Below are positions 17,100 to 25,181 of a stretch of DNA of 64,000 nt, one piece after another. Under the pieces are notes generated by a model. It did no database searches. It was not told the origin of the DNA and worked only from the letters and a program-made list of their open reading frames with translations. The stretch comes from DATEOR01 sp963766725 (GTDB taxonomy: Bacteria; Actinomycetota; Thermoleophilia; Gaiellales; Gaiellaceae). The position numbers were made by a program, and so were the translations under genes. The stretch is from contig CAVYBK010000010.1 of NCBI GenBank assembly GCA_963766725.1, positions 89,237 to 153,236 of the forward strand. Reading direction: 5' to 3'. The first letter of the stretch is position 1; each line of letters begins with the position of its first letter.

Positions 17100-17926
17100 C
17101 CGCGCAGGAGCGGGCGCGTCAGGCAGGTCGGCCCGCCGTCGCCCTTGCGGGAGATCTCGTCCCCCTTGTAGGTGCGCACGTCCACGCCGGCCGCCTCCAT
17201 GCGCCGCCGCGTCTCGTCGTTGCCTTCGAGCGCGAGGGCGACTCGCGGGCCGAGGGCGAGCACGTTCGGGCCCATCGACTCGAACTCCTCGTCCGGCACT
17301 TCCACGAACTCGATCCCGCGCTCGCGCAGGAGCTCGACGAGCCGCACAGGCATGAGCGGGAGGTAGACGACAGCCAGGTCGACGTCGAGCGGCGAGAGGA
17401 AGGACATGAGGTGGAGCACCTCGCCGGCACCGTGATAGTGGGGCAGGTCGAAGCCGATCACCTCCACGTCCGGGAGGAGCTCTTGGAGACTCTGGATGCC
17501 GGCGTCGTTCGTCCGGTAGCCACGGCCGACGAGCAGCGTGCGCTCGTCGAGCCAGACGGTGTCTCCGCCCTCGACGGTCGCGGGGAAGCGCAGCTGGCCG
17601 GCCAGGGGCACGCCGGCCTCCATGAAGTCGACGCCCATCTCCTCCGGTTCGCGGCGGCGCCCTTCCTTGCCGGGCATGAGGAGCACGGCGCCCGAATCGG
17701 CGACGAGCGCGGGGTCGTAGGCGTAGATGGCGTCCGGATTCGAGCTGCCGCCGGTCTGGCCGAGTACGACCTCCGCGCCTGCCTCCTCGAGGAGCGCGCG
17801 AAACGCCTCGTGCTCGGCCTCCAGCCCGGCCGGATCGGGCTCCGCTCTCCAGCCGTAAGCACGCCAGGCCGCCCAGGCGCCCGTGGCCGGCGGCTTGACG
17901 AGCACGCGCTCGAGCCGTCCGGTCAT
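17096..17926 (-). CDS. Dimethylarginine dimethylaminohydrolase-type amidinotransferase-fold enzyme
   Basis: A 276-residue guanidine-modifying-superfamily protein. GGDTVWLDERTLLVGRGYRT is the substrate-binding segment, and the second conserved acidic/His region is PHYHGAGEVLHLMSFLSPLD. The C-terminal catalytic Cys lies in GGPTCLTRPLLRG. The most likely activity is hydrolysis of methylated arginine to citrulline plus dimethylamine; arginine deiminase-like activity is possible. Its stop overlaps the convergent proline racemase by four bases, suggesting a small amino-acid catabolism cluster. Confidence 0.83.
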   Translation of the reverse strand: MTGRLERVLVKPPATGAWAAWRAYGWRAEPDPAGLEAEHEAFRALLEEAGAEVVLGQTGGSSNPDAIYAYDPALVADSGAVLLMPGKEGRRREPEEMGVDFMEAGVPLAGQLRFPATVEGGDTVWLDERTLLVGRGYRTNDAGIQSLQELLPDVEVIGFDLPHYHGAGEVLHLMSFLSPLDVDLAVVYLPLMPVRLVELLRERGIEFVEVPDEEFESMGPNVLALGPRVALALEGNDETRRRMEAAGVDVRTYKGDEISRKGDGGPTCLTRPLLRG

Positions 17927-17965
17927 GCTCTGACACCCAAACGTGCGGGGGGTAACCTCCACCGC

Positions 17966-18994
17966 GTGGAGACTACTGCGCGACTCGCGGGTCTCGAAGC
18001 CGGAGGAGGCTGCGCGGCCAAGTACGCGGCCGGGCGTCTGGAGGAGCTCCTCGCGGGCTTCGCGCCCGCCGATTCGGAGAACCTGCTCGTCGGGCTCTCG
18101 CCGGCGGACGACGCGGCCGTCTACCGGCTCGACGACGAGCGCGCGCTCATCTTCACGACGGACTTCTTCCCGCCGATGGTCGACGACCCCGCGGTCTTCG
18201 GAGCCGTCGCGGCGGTCAATGCACTGAACGACGTGTTCGCGATGGGAGGGAAGCCGCTCCTCGCGCTCTCCGTGGCCGCGTTTCCGGAGGAGCTCCCGAT
18301 CGAATCGGTGCGGGCGGTCTTCGACGCGGCGGCGGCCAAAGTAGAAGAGGCCGGCGCCCTGCTCGCGGGCGGCCACACGATTCGCGACGACGAGCCGAAG
18401 TACGGCCTCGCCGTCGTCGGCACGGTGCATCCGGAGGCGATCTGGCGGAAGAACGGCGCCCGGCCCGGCGACGTCCTGTGCCTGACGAAGCCGCTCGGCA
18501 CGGGACTCGTCCTCACGGGCGTGCGGAAGAAGGTCCTGGGGGAGGAGGAGCTGCAGGCGGCCGCCGCGACGATGATGGAGCTGAACGACCGCGCCGCCGA
18601 GGCCGTGCGTCCCTTCGAGCCGTCGGCGGTCACCGACGTGACCGGCTTCGGCCTCTTCGGCCATGCGCACGAGATGGCCGAGCGAAGCGGCGTGTGCATC
18701 GTCCTCGACCCCGCCTCGTTCCCGGCTCTCCCCGGGGCGCTGGCCGTCGCGCGCCGCGGCCTTCGCACCGGAGGCGACCTGCGGAACCGGGAGTTCGTCG
18801 CCGGCGCGGCCCGGATCGAGGGCCTCCCCGAGGAGCTGGGCACGCTCGGTTTCGACCCGCAGACGGCCGGCGGCCTCCTGATCTCGCTTCCGGCCGAGAA
18901 GGGCGCCGTGCTCGAGGCAGCCTTTGCGGACGCCGGGCTCCCGCTCGCCCGCATCGGGCAGGTCGTCGAGGGAACCGGCCTGGCCCTGGCCTGA
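17966..18994 (+). CDS. selD: Selenide, water dikinase (selenophosphate synthetase)
   Basis: This 342-residue enzyme makes selenophosphate from selenide and ATP for selenocysteine or selenouridine synthesis. The glycine-rich N-terminus has EAGGGCAAKYAAG with Cys16 and Lys19, so it uses Cys rather than Sec. DDAAVYRLDDERALIFTTDF binds Mg-ATP, and VTDVTGFGLFGHAHEM and DPQTAGGLLISLP are signature segments. GTG 17966 places the Cys at the normal distance from the N-terminus. No SelA, SelB or MnmH is in the window. Confidence 0.94.
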   Translation: METTARLAGLEAGGGCAAKYAAGRLEELLAGFAPADSENLLVGLSPADDAAVYRLDDERALIFTTDFFPPMVDDPAVFGAVAAVNALNDVFAMGGKPLLALSVAAFPEELPIESVRAVFDAAAAKVEEAGALLAGGHTIRDDEPKYGLAVVGTVHPEAIWRKNGARPGDVLCLTKPLGTGLVLTGVRKKVLGEEELQAAAATMMELNDRAAEAVRPFEPSAVTDVTGFGLFGHAHEMAERSGVCIVLDPASFPALPGALAVARRGLRTGGDLRNREFVAGAARIEGLPEELGTLGFDPQTAGGLLISLPAEKGAVLEAAFADAGLPLARIGQVVEGTGLALA

Positions 18995-19908
18995 TGGAAG
19001 CCGACACGACGCAGGTCGCCCGGGCGCGCTTCGCCATCTCCGCGGAGACCTTCGCCCTGCTTTCCTACGTCGCGCTCGCCGCGCTCTTCCTCATCGTGGT
19101 CTCGGGCGCGACGGTGCGCCTCACCGGCTCAGGGCTCGGTTGTGACAACTGGCCGCGCTGCGGCTCGTCCTTCCTCCCGGAGAAGAACTTCCACGCGCTC
19201 GTCGAGTACGGCAATCGCGGAGTCGGATTCGTCGTCGGTCTCGTCACCCTTGTGGCGGCGATCGGCGCGACCCGCGTCGAGCGGCTTCCGCGCTGGCTTC
19301 TCTGGGCCGCGTGGGCGCTACCGGTGACCGTCCTTCTCCAGGGCGTCCTCGGCGGGATCACCGTGCTCGTGGAGCTCCATCCGCTGATCGTCATGGCCCA
19401 TTTCCTCCTCTCCCTGCTCGCGCTCGGTGTGGCGGTCGTCGTCGCCCTCGGCGCGCACGACTTCGTGCGCGGGGTCGTCAAGCATCCGCCGCTCGCGGCC
19501 AACTGGCTCGCCGTCGTCCTCGTGCCGAGCGCGCTCGCCCTCATCGTCACGGGGACTCTCGTCACGGCCGCCGGCCCGCACTCGGGCGGCGAGAAGATCA
19601 AGCGCTACGGGCTCCTCCCGGACGCGCTCCACCTTCACGTGGGCGCAACGGGGATCTTCTCAATCGCCTTCGTCGGCATCGTCGCCTCGCTTCTCTGGCA
19701 CCGGACGGAGGCGCGCGCCGATCTCATGTTCGCCGTGGGCGTTCTCGTGCTCCTGCTCGTGCAGATGACGATCGGGGACATCCAGTGGCGCGAGCACCTG
19801 CCCTGGCCCCTCGTGCTCGTGCACGTGACGTTCGCGACCGCGGTGTGGGTGGGTGTCGTCGGGCTCGCCGCCAGGCTTTTGCTCAGATCGCGGCCGGTAC
19901 TGCCGTAG
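18994..19908 (+). CDS. ctaA: Heme A synthase (CtaA/COX15)
   Basis: A 304-residue eight-helix membrane enzyme that oxidises the C8 methyl of heme O to make heme A for cytochrome aa3 oxidase. Visible features are VSGATVRLTGSGLGCDNWPR with the conserved extracytoplasmic Cys, an EYGNRGVGF segment, and histidines in HPLIVMAHFLLSL, LHLHVGATG and LVHVTFATAVW. ATG 18994 overlaps the SelD stop as TGATG, so the two are translationally coupled although functionally unrelated. Confidence 0.9.
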   Translation: MEADTTQVARARFAISAETFALLSYVALAALFLIVVSGATVRLTGSGLGCDNWPRCGSSFLPEKNFHALVEYGNRGVGFVVGLVTLVAAIGATRVERLPRWLLWAAWALPVTVLLQGVLGGITVLVELHPLIVMAHFLLSLLALGVAVVVALGAHDFVRGVVKHPPLAANWLAVVLVPSALALIVTGTLVTAAGPHSGGEKIKRYGLLPDALHLHVGATGIFSIAFVGIVASLLWHRTEARADLMFAVGVLVLLLVQMTIGDIQWREHLPWPLVLVHVTFATAVWVGVVGLAARLLLRSRPVLP

Positions 19909-19965
19909 ACTCCGTAGATCGGTAGCCATCTCCGCATCGAGCGGCGCCCGACCCTTCGCCGCGCC

Positions 19966-20811
19966 GTGCTCGTGGGGGCTTTTCGGGGGTGGAACGACGG
20001 CGCGCAGGGCGCCTCGCTCGCGACGAGCTTCCTCGCCCAGGCGTGGGAGGCGCGGCGCTTCGCGAACATCGACCCCGAGGAGTTCTACGACTTCCAGGCC
20101 ACGCGTCCGCACGTCGCGCTCGAGGACGGGATCACGCGTCGGATCGACTGGCCCGACACGGTCTTCTACCACGCTCCCATTCCGGGAGCCGACCGCGATG
20201 CCGTGCTCATGCTCGGCATCGAGCCCAACCTCCGGTGGCGCACCTTTTGCGACGAGATCGTGGAGCTCGCAGGGGACCTCGACGTGGAGCTCGTCGTCAC
20301 CCTCGGAGCGCTCCTCGCCGACGTGCCGCACACGCGCCCGGCACCCGTCACGGGCTCGGCCAGCGATCAGAAGCTCGTCGAGGAGCTCGGCCTCGCCGCC
20401 TCGCGCTACGAGGGGCCGACGGGGATCGTCGGCATCCTCCACGACTCCTGCCGGAGCGCCGACCTCCCATCCGCGAGCCTCTGGGCGGCGGTTCCCCACT
20501 ACGCCTCGCTCGCCGCGAGCCCGCGGGCCGCACTCGCGCTCTGCGAGCGGCTGGCAGGCCTCCTCGGCACGGAGTTCGACCTCGGAGACCTCGAGCGCGC
20601 CTCGGCGGCCTACGAGCAGCAGGTCAGCGAGGCTGTCTCGGCCGACGAAGAGACCGAGGCCTACGTCCAGGAGCTCGAGGCGCGGCGCGATGCGCTTGGG
20701 GACGAGCTCGACGTTCCCTCAGGAGACTCGCTCGCCGCGGAGCTGACGCGTTTCCTGCGCGAGCACGAGGCTCGCCGCGCCGAGGAAGACGAAGAAGAGG
20801 ACGGGGCCTAG
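19966..20811 (+). CDS. PAC2-family (proteasome assembly chaperone-like) protein
   Basis: A protein of about 281 residues with the PAC2 signature VLVGAFRGWNDGAQGASLAT, then DTVFYHAPIPGAD, VVTLGALLADVPHTRP and GPTGIVGILHDSCR. The function in actinobacteria is unclear; homologues cluster with amino-acid metabolism or proteasome genes. GTG 19966 is the first start codon. The family normally has about a dozen more N-terminal residues, and matching text (LRIERRPTLRRA) lies upstream without a usable start codon, so the true 5' end may carry an error. The tail is acidic and coiled. Confidence 0.82.
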   Translation: MLVGAFRGWNDGAQGASLATSFLAQAWEARRFANIDPEEFYDFQATRPHVALEDGITRRIDWPDTVFYHAPIPGADRDAVLMLGIEPNLRWRTFCDEIVELAGDLDVELVVTLGALLADVPHTRPAPVTGSASDQKLVEELGLAASRYEGPTGIVGILHDSCRSADLPSASLWAAVPHYASLAASPRAALALCERLAGLLGTEFDLGDLERASAAYEQQVSEAVSADEETEAYVQELEARRDALGDELDVPSGDSLAAELTRFLREHEARRAEEDEEEDGA

Positions 20812-23303
20812 TCGGTCGGGACGGCCGCGGCGGCCGGCTCGGCGCTGGGCTTGGGCTTCTCGGCCTTCTTCTTCTCGGGCTTCCTCTCGGCGCCCTTTGC
20901 ATTCGGCGCCTTGTCCTTCTCCGCCCTCTGCTGCTGCGCCTTCTGCTGCTCTGCCTTCTGCTTCCGCTTGCGCCGGCGACGCCGAGACTTGCCGGAATGC
21001 TGCTTCGGGGCCGGCAGGTTGTCCGCCAGCGCGTTCGCGACCTCCTGAATCGTCCCGAGCCGCTCGCGCATACGGTCGACGAGCTGCTGCGCGGTGGGCG
21101 TGTAGGCCTCCGCGGACGCGAGCAGCGCGACGGCCACGTGGATCGGCTGCTCGAGCGCGACGTTGACGAGCCGAGCCGCGTTCTCCTCGTGCCGGTGCCC
21201 GCGTGAGTTCGTCAGGGCGCCGAGGAGGCGCTTCGCCTCCGGCAGGTCCGAGCCGGCGCGCCGGTCCTGGAGCTTGCGCGTGGCGCGGGCGAGCCGCCAG
21301 GTCCAGCGGGAGAGGATCTCCTCCGGCGCGTCCACCTTCCCCTCGCCGATCGCCCGCAGCAGGATGCGGACGCCCTGCACGCGGTCCTTCTCCCACGTCG
21401 GCGCCGAAGTGATCATCGTGACGAGGTCGTCGAAACTCGCGCGGTCGACGGTCACGGCGACCCGGTCGCCGAGGGCCGAGAGGCGCAGCCGCCGGTTCGG
21501 GTTCTCGGCGGCGCAGCTCATCAGGAAGGCCTCGCGGCACTCGCGGGACGCCTTGGCGAGCTTCTCGGCGAAATGCTGGCGCTCTTCGAAGCGGAGCTGG
21601 CGGCCGGCGATCCGCGCCCAGAGGAGCTGCTCGTCGTCCGCGAGCCTGCTGGGGTCCACGCGCTCCCACTCCCGTGTGATCACCGCGACGCGGCGGCGCA
21701 CGTCCGGCGTGACCGGGACGAGCCACGGAGCCGGAGAGAGCTTGCGGCGGGCGCGCCGCTGGACACGCCTGCGCGGTGCCGGGGTCACCCGTGCGCCCGG
21801 CCGGTAGAAGTCGGAGTCGAGCAGGGAGTGGAGGGTGATCGTGCGCTCGTTGTGGGTCGCCGCGTCCGGCACGAAGTCGACGACGACGCCGGCCTCCTTG
21901 CGCGGATGCATCCGCATGATCCGGCCGATGCGCTGCTGGTAGACGCGACGGCTCGCGGTCGGCGCGAGATGCATGCAGACCGTCGCGCGGGGTGAGTTCC
22001 AGCCCTCTGCGAGCAGCATTGCGTTGATCAGGATGTTGATCTCTCCGCGCTCGTAGGCGGCGAGTGTCTCGGCCAGCTTGAGCGGCGGCGTCTTGCCGCT
22101 CACGGCCTCCGCCTTCAGGCCCGCGGCGCGGAACTCGCGCGCGAGGTTGTAGGCGTGCTCGACGCCGGCGGCGTAGACGATTCCCGGCGTCTCGCCGAAG
22201 CGGTCGCGGTAGAGGCTCGCAGCGGCCTGGTTGATCACCGAGTGGTCGAGGACGCGGGCCAGGATGTCCTGGTCGTAGTCGCCGCCGACGATCGGCACCG
22301 ACGCGACGGCCGCGGCGGGCGGCACGCGCAGGCAGCGGAGCGGGGCGATGAGGCCGCGGCGGGCGGCATCCGCGAGTGGAAGATCGTCCACCGAGGCGGG
22401 GAAGACGTCCGACACCTGCTTCGCGATCAGCTGCTCGGTTGCCGTCATGCCGATGTAGATCGGGTCGGCGAAGCGGCGGATCGCTGAGCTGGTCTTCTCG
22501 CCGAGAGCCGTGTGCGCCTCGTCGCAGATGACGAGCTGGTAGGCGCCCTTCGAGATCGAGTCGACGTGGCGTGCAAACCACGCGTACGTCTGGATCGTGA
22601 TCGGGTTGCCGTGGAGCGGCTCTTGCCCGTCCTCGATCGCCGGGCGAAGCCGGTCCGCGTAGCCCTCGGTGGTCAGGTCGCGCGTGAACTGCTGAACGAG
22701 AAGCCGGCGGTGGGTGAGGATGAGGACTCCCATCGTGCGCGCCGCCTCGACGAACCCGGACGCGGCGATCGTCTTGCCGGATGCCGTCGGATGGCGGAAG
22801 CGGAAGCGGCGCACGGCGCCTGGGTCGTCCTGCTTGTCGAGCTCGCCCTCTTCGTCCTCCAGATCGTCGTTTTCGGCCTCCTCGTCGTCCTCGGTCTCCT
22901 CGACCGCATGGCCGTTCCCGTTCCCGTTTCCGTTCTCGGCCTCCTCCTCGTGACGCGCGATCAGCTCGGTGAGCATCCCGGCGAGCGCGTCGATCTGGTG
23001 CCGGCGGAGCTCCGTGCCGGACGCAAGGCGGGGCGGATGGTCGGTCAGCTCGCGCTCGAGACCGAGCATGAGCGCATAGCGGATCTTCCAGGAGGGCGAG
23101 GGCGTGCGCCGGCCCGCTTCAATCTCGGCGAGGGCGTCGTCGAGGGCGCGACGTCGCGCGCGGCCCTCCGCAAGCGCCTCGGCTGCGTCTTCGTCGGGCC
23201 TGAGGAAGGGCTCGCCCGCCCACGCTTCCGCGCGACGGGCTGCGGCGGCCAAGCCGTCCGCTTCCACCCCAGGAAGGGTCCGTTGGTCTATTGCTTCGTG
23301 CAT
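20808..23303 (-). CDS. SF2 DEAH-box helicase with acidic insert and basic tail
   Basis: An 831-residue superfamily 2 helicase. Motif I is HPTASGKTI, motif II is VICDEAHTALG, motif III is GMTATEQ, and motif VI is YQQRIGRIMRMHP. Motif V is in LINAMLLAEGWNSPRA. Between LRRHQIDALAG and motif I lies an acidic low-complexity insert of about 60 residues with an (NG)4 run. The C-terminal 80 residues are Lys/Gln/Ala-rich. The architecture resembles restriction-type or ssl2-like helicases, but no nuclease or methylase is adjacent. Its stop overlaps the PAC2 stop tail to tail. Confidence 0.85.
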   Translation of the reverse strand: MHEAIDQRTLPGVEADGLAAAARRAEAWAGEPFLRPDEDAAEALAEGRARRRALDDALAEIEAGRRTPSPSWKIRYALMLGLERELTDHPPRLASGTELRRHQIDALAGMLTELIARHEEEAENGNGNGNGHAVEETEDDEEAENDDLEDEEGELDKQDDPGAVRRFRFRHPTASGKTIAASGFVEAARTMGVLILTHRRLLVQQFTRDLTTEGYADRLRPAIEDGQEPLHGNPITIQTYAWFARHVDSISKGAYQLVICDEAHTALGEKTSSAIRRFADPIYIGMTATEQLIAKQVSDVFPASVDDLPLADAARRGLIAPLRCLRVPPAAAVASVPIVGGDYDQDILARVLDHSVINQAAASLYRDRFGETPGIVYAAGVEHAYNLAREFRAAGLKAEAVSGKTPPLKLAETLAAYERGEINILINAMLLAEGWNSPRATVCMHLAPTASRRVYQQRIGRIMRMHPRKEAGVVVDFVPDAATHNERTITLHSLLDSDFYRPGARVTPAPRRRVQRRARRKLSPAPWLVPVTPDVRRRVAVITREWERVDPSRLADDEQLLWARIAGRQLRFEERQHFAEKLAKASRECREAFLMSCAAENPNRRLRLSALGDRVAVTVDRASFDDLVTMITSAPTWEKDRVQGVRILLRAIGEGKVDAPEEILSRWTWRLARATRKLQDRRAGSDLPEAKRLLGALTNSRGHRHEENAARLVNVALEQPIHVAVALLASAEAYTPTAQQLVDRMRERLGTIQEVANALADNLPAPKQHSGKSRRRRRKRKQKAEQQKAQQQRAEKDKAPNAKGAERKPEKKKAEKPKPSAEPAAAAVPTD

Positions 23304-23308
23304 AGGGT

Positions 23309-23327
23309 GCAGCGCGAGGTGCGCTGC
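23309..23327 (-). promoter_or_regulatory. Hairpin at the ribosome-binding site of the helicase gene
   Basis: GCAGCGC (23309-23315) pairs with GCGCTGC (23321-23327) around a five-base loop. The hairpin ends five bases upstream of the helicase ATG at 23303, exactly where a Shine-Dalgarno should be, and no such site is visible. It may restrain translation. Confidence 0.3.
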
Positions 23328-23403
23328 AAGATGAAACGAGGATGCCGGCGCGTCAATGTGCGCGCGGCTAGTGGAAATATACCCTAGTTCGGCGTCTGCA
23401 GGC

Positions 23404-24708
23404 CTAGGACGGCGTTGCCTCTGCCACTGCCTTCTGCATGCCCACAGCCTTCTTCATCAGCGCGTAAGCCTCTTCCTTGCGCCCTTCCGACTCGGCGATG
23501 TCGGCTAGGTGCGAGTAGACGTCGACGAGGAAACGGTTCGGGTTGCGCGGCTCGAGGAGCTCGGCGGCGAGCTCGTAGAGCTCCCGCGCCCGGCCGCGGT
23601 CGCCGAGGTCGTCGAAGACTCCCGCGAGGACGGAGTAGCTCCGCGCAGCGTCCTCGGGATGCGCGTCCGCGATCAGCCCGGAGATCTGCATCGCGAGCGC
23701 AGCCGCCTCTTCGCTTCGTCCGAGCCGGGCGAGCGCTCGCGCTTCCTCGAGGCGGTACTGCGCCCGTTCCAGGCCGTTGGCGCTCGCCTCCAGGAGTGGC
23801 CAGCCCTCTTCGAGCAGGTCGAGGGCCTCCTGCGCGTTTCCCCGGTCGAGCTCGAGGTGAGCCAGCAGCTGATGTGCCCGCGCCGTGCGATAGGTGTCCT
23901 CCGTCAGGCGGAGGATCTCGAGCGCGCTGCGGGCGAATCGCGCCGCAGTGACGGGGTCACCGCGCTCAGCGTGGAGCCGGGACTGCGACCAGTAGAGCTG
24001 TGCGCGGACACTCGGGCTCTCGAGGCCGCTGCCGAGCGCGAGCGCGGAGCCGAGGAGCTCCTCGGCTCGACCGAGGTTCCCGCTGTCGATCAACGCGTGC
24101 GCGAGAAGCACGGAGAACTGGATCGTCTGGAAGGAATCGTCCTGTCGGGCCGCGGATTCGCGGTAGCGCTCGAAGACGCCGATCGCGGATTCGAGCTCTC
24201 CGACCATCGCGTATGAGCGCCCGAGGCTGTCGGCGAGGTCCGGATGGCCCGTCTCGTCCTTGCCGAAAGCGGACAGCGCCTCCTCGAAGAGGGGAATCGC
24301 CGCCCGGGGCTCGCCGCGGCGGAACGCGACCTGACCCAATCCTGCGAGACCTTCGGCGCGGAGAGCCGGCGGCGTACCCTCGAGAAACGACGAGTAGAGG
24401 CGCTCGGCCTCGTCGAGCTCGTTCAGGCGGAGCGCAACCTCGGCCTCGACGAGAACTCCGCCTCGGTCCCCTCGCACGTCGGAGCCCGTCGCCAGGTAGT
24501 CCTCGGAAACGCCGAGCCGGCGCCCGAGCTCGCGCAGCAGCTGGAGGGAGGGGATGCGGTCGCCCGACTCGATGCGCGAGATGTACGCGGGCGAGCAGCC
24601 CGGGAAGGAGAGCTGGCGCTGGCTGAGGCCTGCCTTCTCGCGGGCGACCTTCAGTCGCTCGCCTACAGCGGCGGGGCTGTCGACGTGGGTTGACTTTTGT
24701 CTTGGCAT
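23404..24708 (-). CDS. XRE helix-turn-helix regulator with TPR domain, RRNPP-like
   Basis: A 434-residue protein, intact. The XRE domain occupies about residues 15-72 (VGERLKVAREKAGLSQRQLS and PAYISRIESGDRIPSLQLLR). A solenoid of about eight TPRs follows, for example LRAEGLAGLGQVAFRRGEPR and AARSYSVLAGVFDDLGDRGR. Size and layout match the regulator at 13151-14491. A 25-residue peptide gene is divergently transcribed from its promoter region, as the shp genes are from rgg in streptococci. The -10 box lies nine bases from the ATG, again suggesting a leaderless message. Direct targets are unknown; the peptide promoter is the obvious first one. Confidence 0.85.
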   Translation of the reverse strand: MPRQKSTHVDSPAAVGERLKVAREKAGLSQRQLSFPGCSPAYISRIESGDRIPSLQLLRELGRRLGVSEDYLATGSDVRGDRGGVLVEAEVALRLNELDEAERLYSSFLEGTPPALRAEGLAGLGQVAFRRGEPRAAIPLFEEALSAFGKDETGHPDLADSLGRSYAMVGELESAIGVFERYRESAARQDDSFQTIQFSVLLAHALIDSGNLGRAEELLGSALALGSGLESPSVRAQLYWSQSRLHAERGDPVTAARFARSALEILRLTEDTYRTARAHQLLAHLELDRGNAQEALDLLEEGWPLLEASANGLERAQYRLEEARALARLGRSEEAAALAMQISGLIADAHPEDAARSYSVLAGVFDDLGDRGRARELYELAAELLEPRNPNRFLVDVYSHLADIAESEGRKEEAYALMKKAVGMQKAVAEATPS

Positions 24709-24717
24709 CCGGGACCT

Positions 24718-24763
24718 GTTATAACCTCACGTTGTCAAATTCCTGGGGCCCAGGAGCTGTCAA
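24718..24763. promoter_or_regulatory. Shared promoter/operator region between XRE-TPR regulator and 25-residue peptide
   Basis: The minus strand has a -10 TATAAC (24723-24718) nine bases from the regulator ATG. Toward the peptide, a TTGTCA (24732-24737) could be a -35. A perfect dyad CCTGGG-G-CCCAGG (24742-24754) is flanked by direct copies of TGTCAA at 24733-24738 and 24758-24763. The symmetry and central position suit an operator for the adjacent HTH protein. No binding evidence exists. Confidence 0.45.
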
Positions 24764-24785
24764 TCGTTCGAGAAAGGACGGCTCC

Positions 24786-24863
24786 ATGCGACTCAAGCTG
24801 ATGGCGCTTTGCGCTGGGCTTGGGACACTTGCGGCTCTGGTCGCTGGTACTCCCTGGTGGTAG
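24786..24863 (+). CDS. 25-residue secreted-type peptide ending in Trp-Trp, candidate pheromone precursor
   Basis: ATG 24786 has a Shine-Dalgarno AAAGGA (24773-24778) at seven-base spacing and the gene ends at TAG 24861-24863. The peptide starts MRLKLMALCAG, with two basic residues, then a hydrophobic core, and ends LAALVAGTPWW. A strong terminator follows 27 bases later, so it is a complete transcription unit. Known double-tryptophan ComS pheromones of streptococci carry an analogous WW near the C-terminus and pair with an HTH-TPR receptor. Homology cannot be shown for such a short peptide; the resemblance is architectural. Confidence 0.6.
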   Translation: MRLKLMALCAGLGTLAALVAGTPWW

Positions 24864-24890
24864 ATCGCCCATAGTGTGATGTTTCGCCGC

Positions 24891-24927
24891 GGTGGCGGGG
24901 AGTTCGCTTCCCGCCACCTTTCTTCCT
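24891..24927 (+). terminator. Intrinsic terminator of the 25-residue peptide gene
   Basis: GGTGGCGGG (24891-24899) pairs perfectly with CCCGCCACC (24910-24918) over a ten-base loop, followed by the pyrimidine run TTTCTTCCT. It lies 27 bases after the peptide stop, which supports an independent short transcript. Confidence 0.7.
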
Positions 24928-25181
24928 CTATTACGGCGTCTTTTGTCGACATTTCAACCCTCGAACGAGGACGCTTGTCCGCACGTCCGGCATTCTCACT
25001 CTTTCCCTCGATCCCGACAAGGGCCGAAGTGGACGTTAGCCGCCGCTTAACGAAGGGGAGCCCCGACTGCGGCGGCGGGGCTCCCGGAGCGTCAACGGCT
25101 ATGACAATTGTCGGTGGCAATCTCCTTGTCGCCTTCACCCGAAAAGGGGAACCTCGGCCGTTGCGGAGCTAGGCTCCGCGC
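24928..25181. other. Gene-free gap with one strong hairpin
   Basis: No convincing gene is seen between the peptide terminator and GTG 25182. The only notable element is a perfect ten-base stem GGGAGCCCCG (25056-25065) with CGGGGCTCCC (25076-25085). No U-run follows on either strand, so it is not a clear terminator. The gap is less GC-rich near 24920-25000. Confidence 0.4.

Noticed and set aside
20900..21000. Repeat array in the helicase tail as a possible CRISPR or minisatellite
   Set aside because: It is Lys/Gln/Ala codon bias without regular unit or spacers. No CRISPR array was found anywhere in the window.
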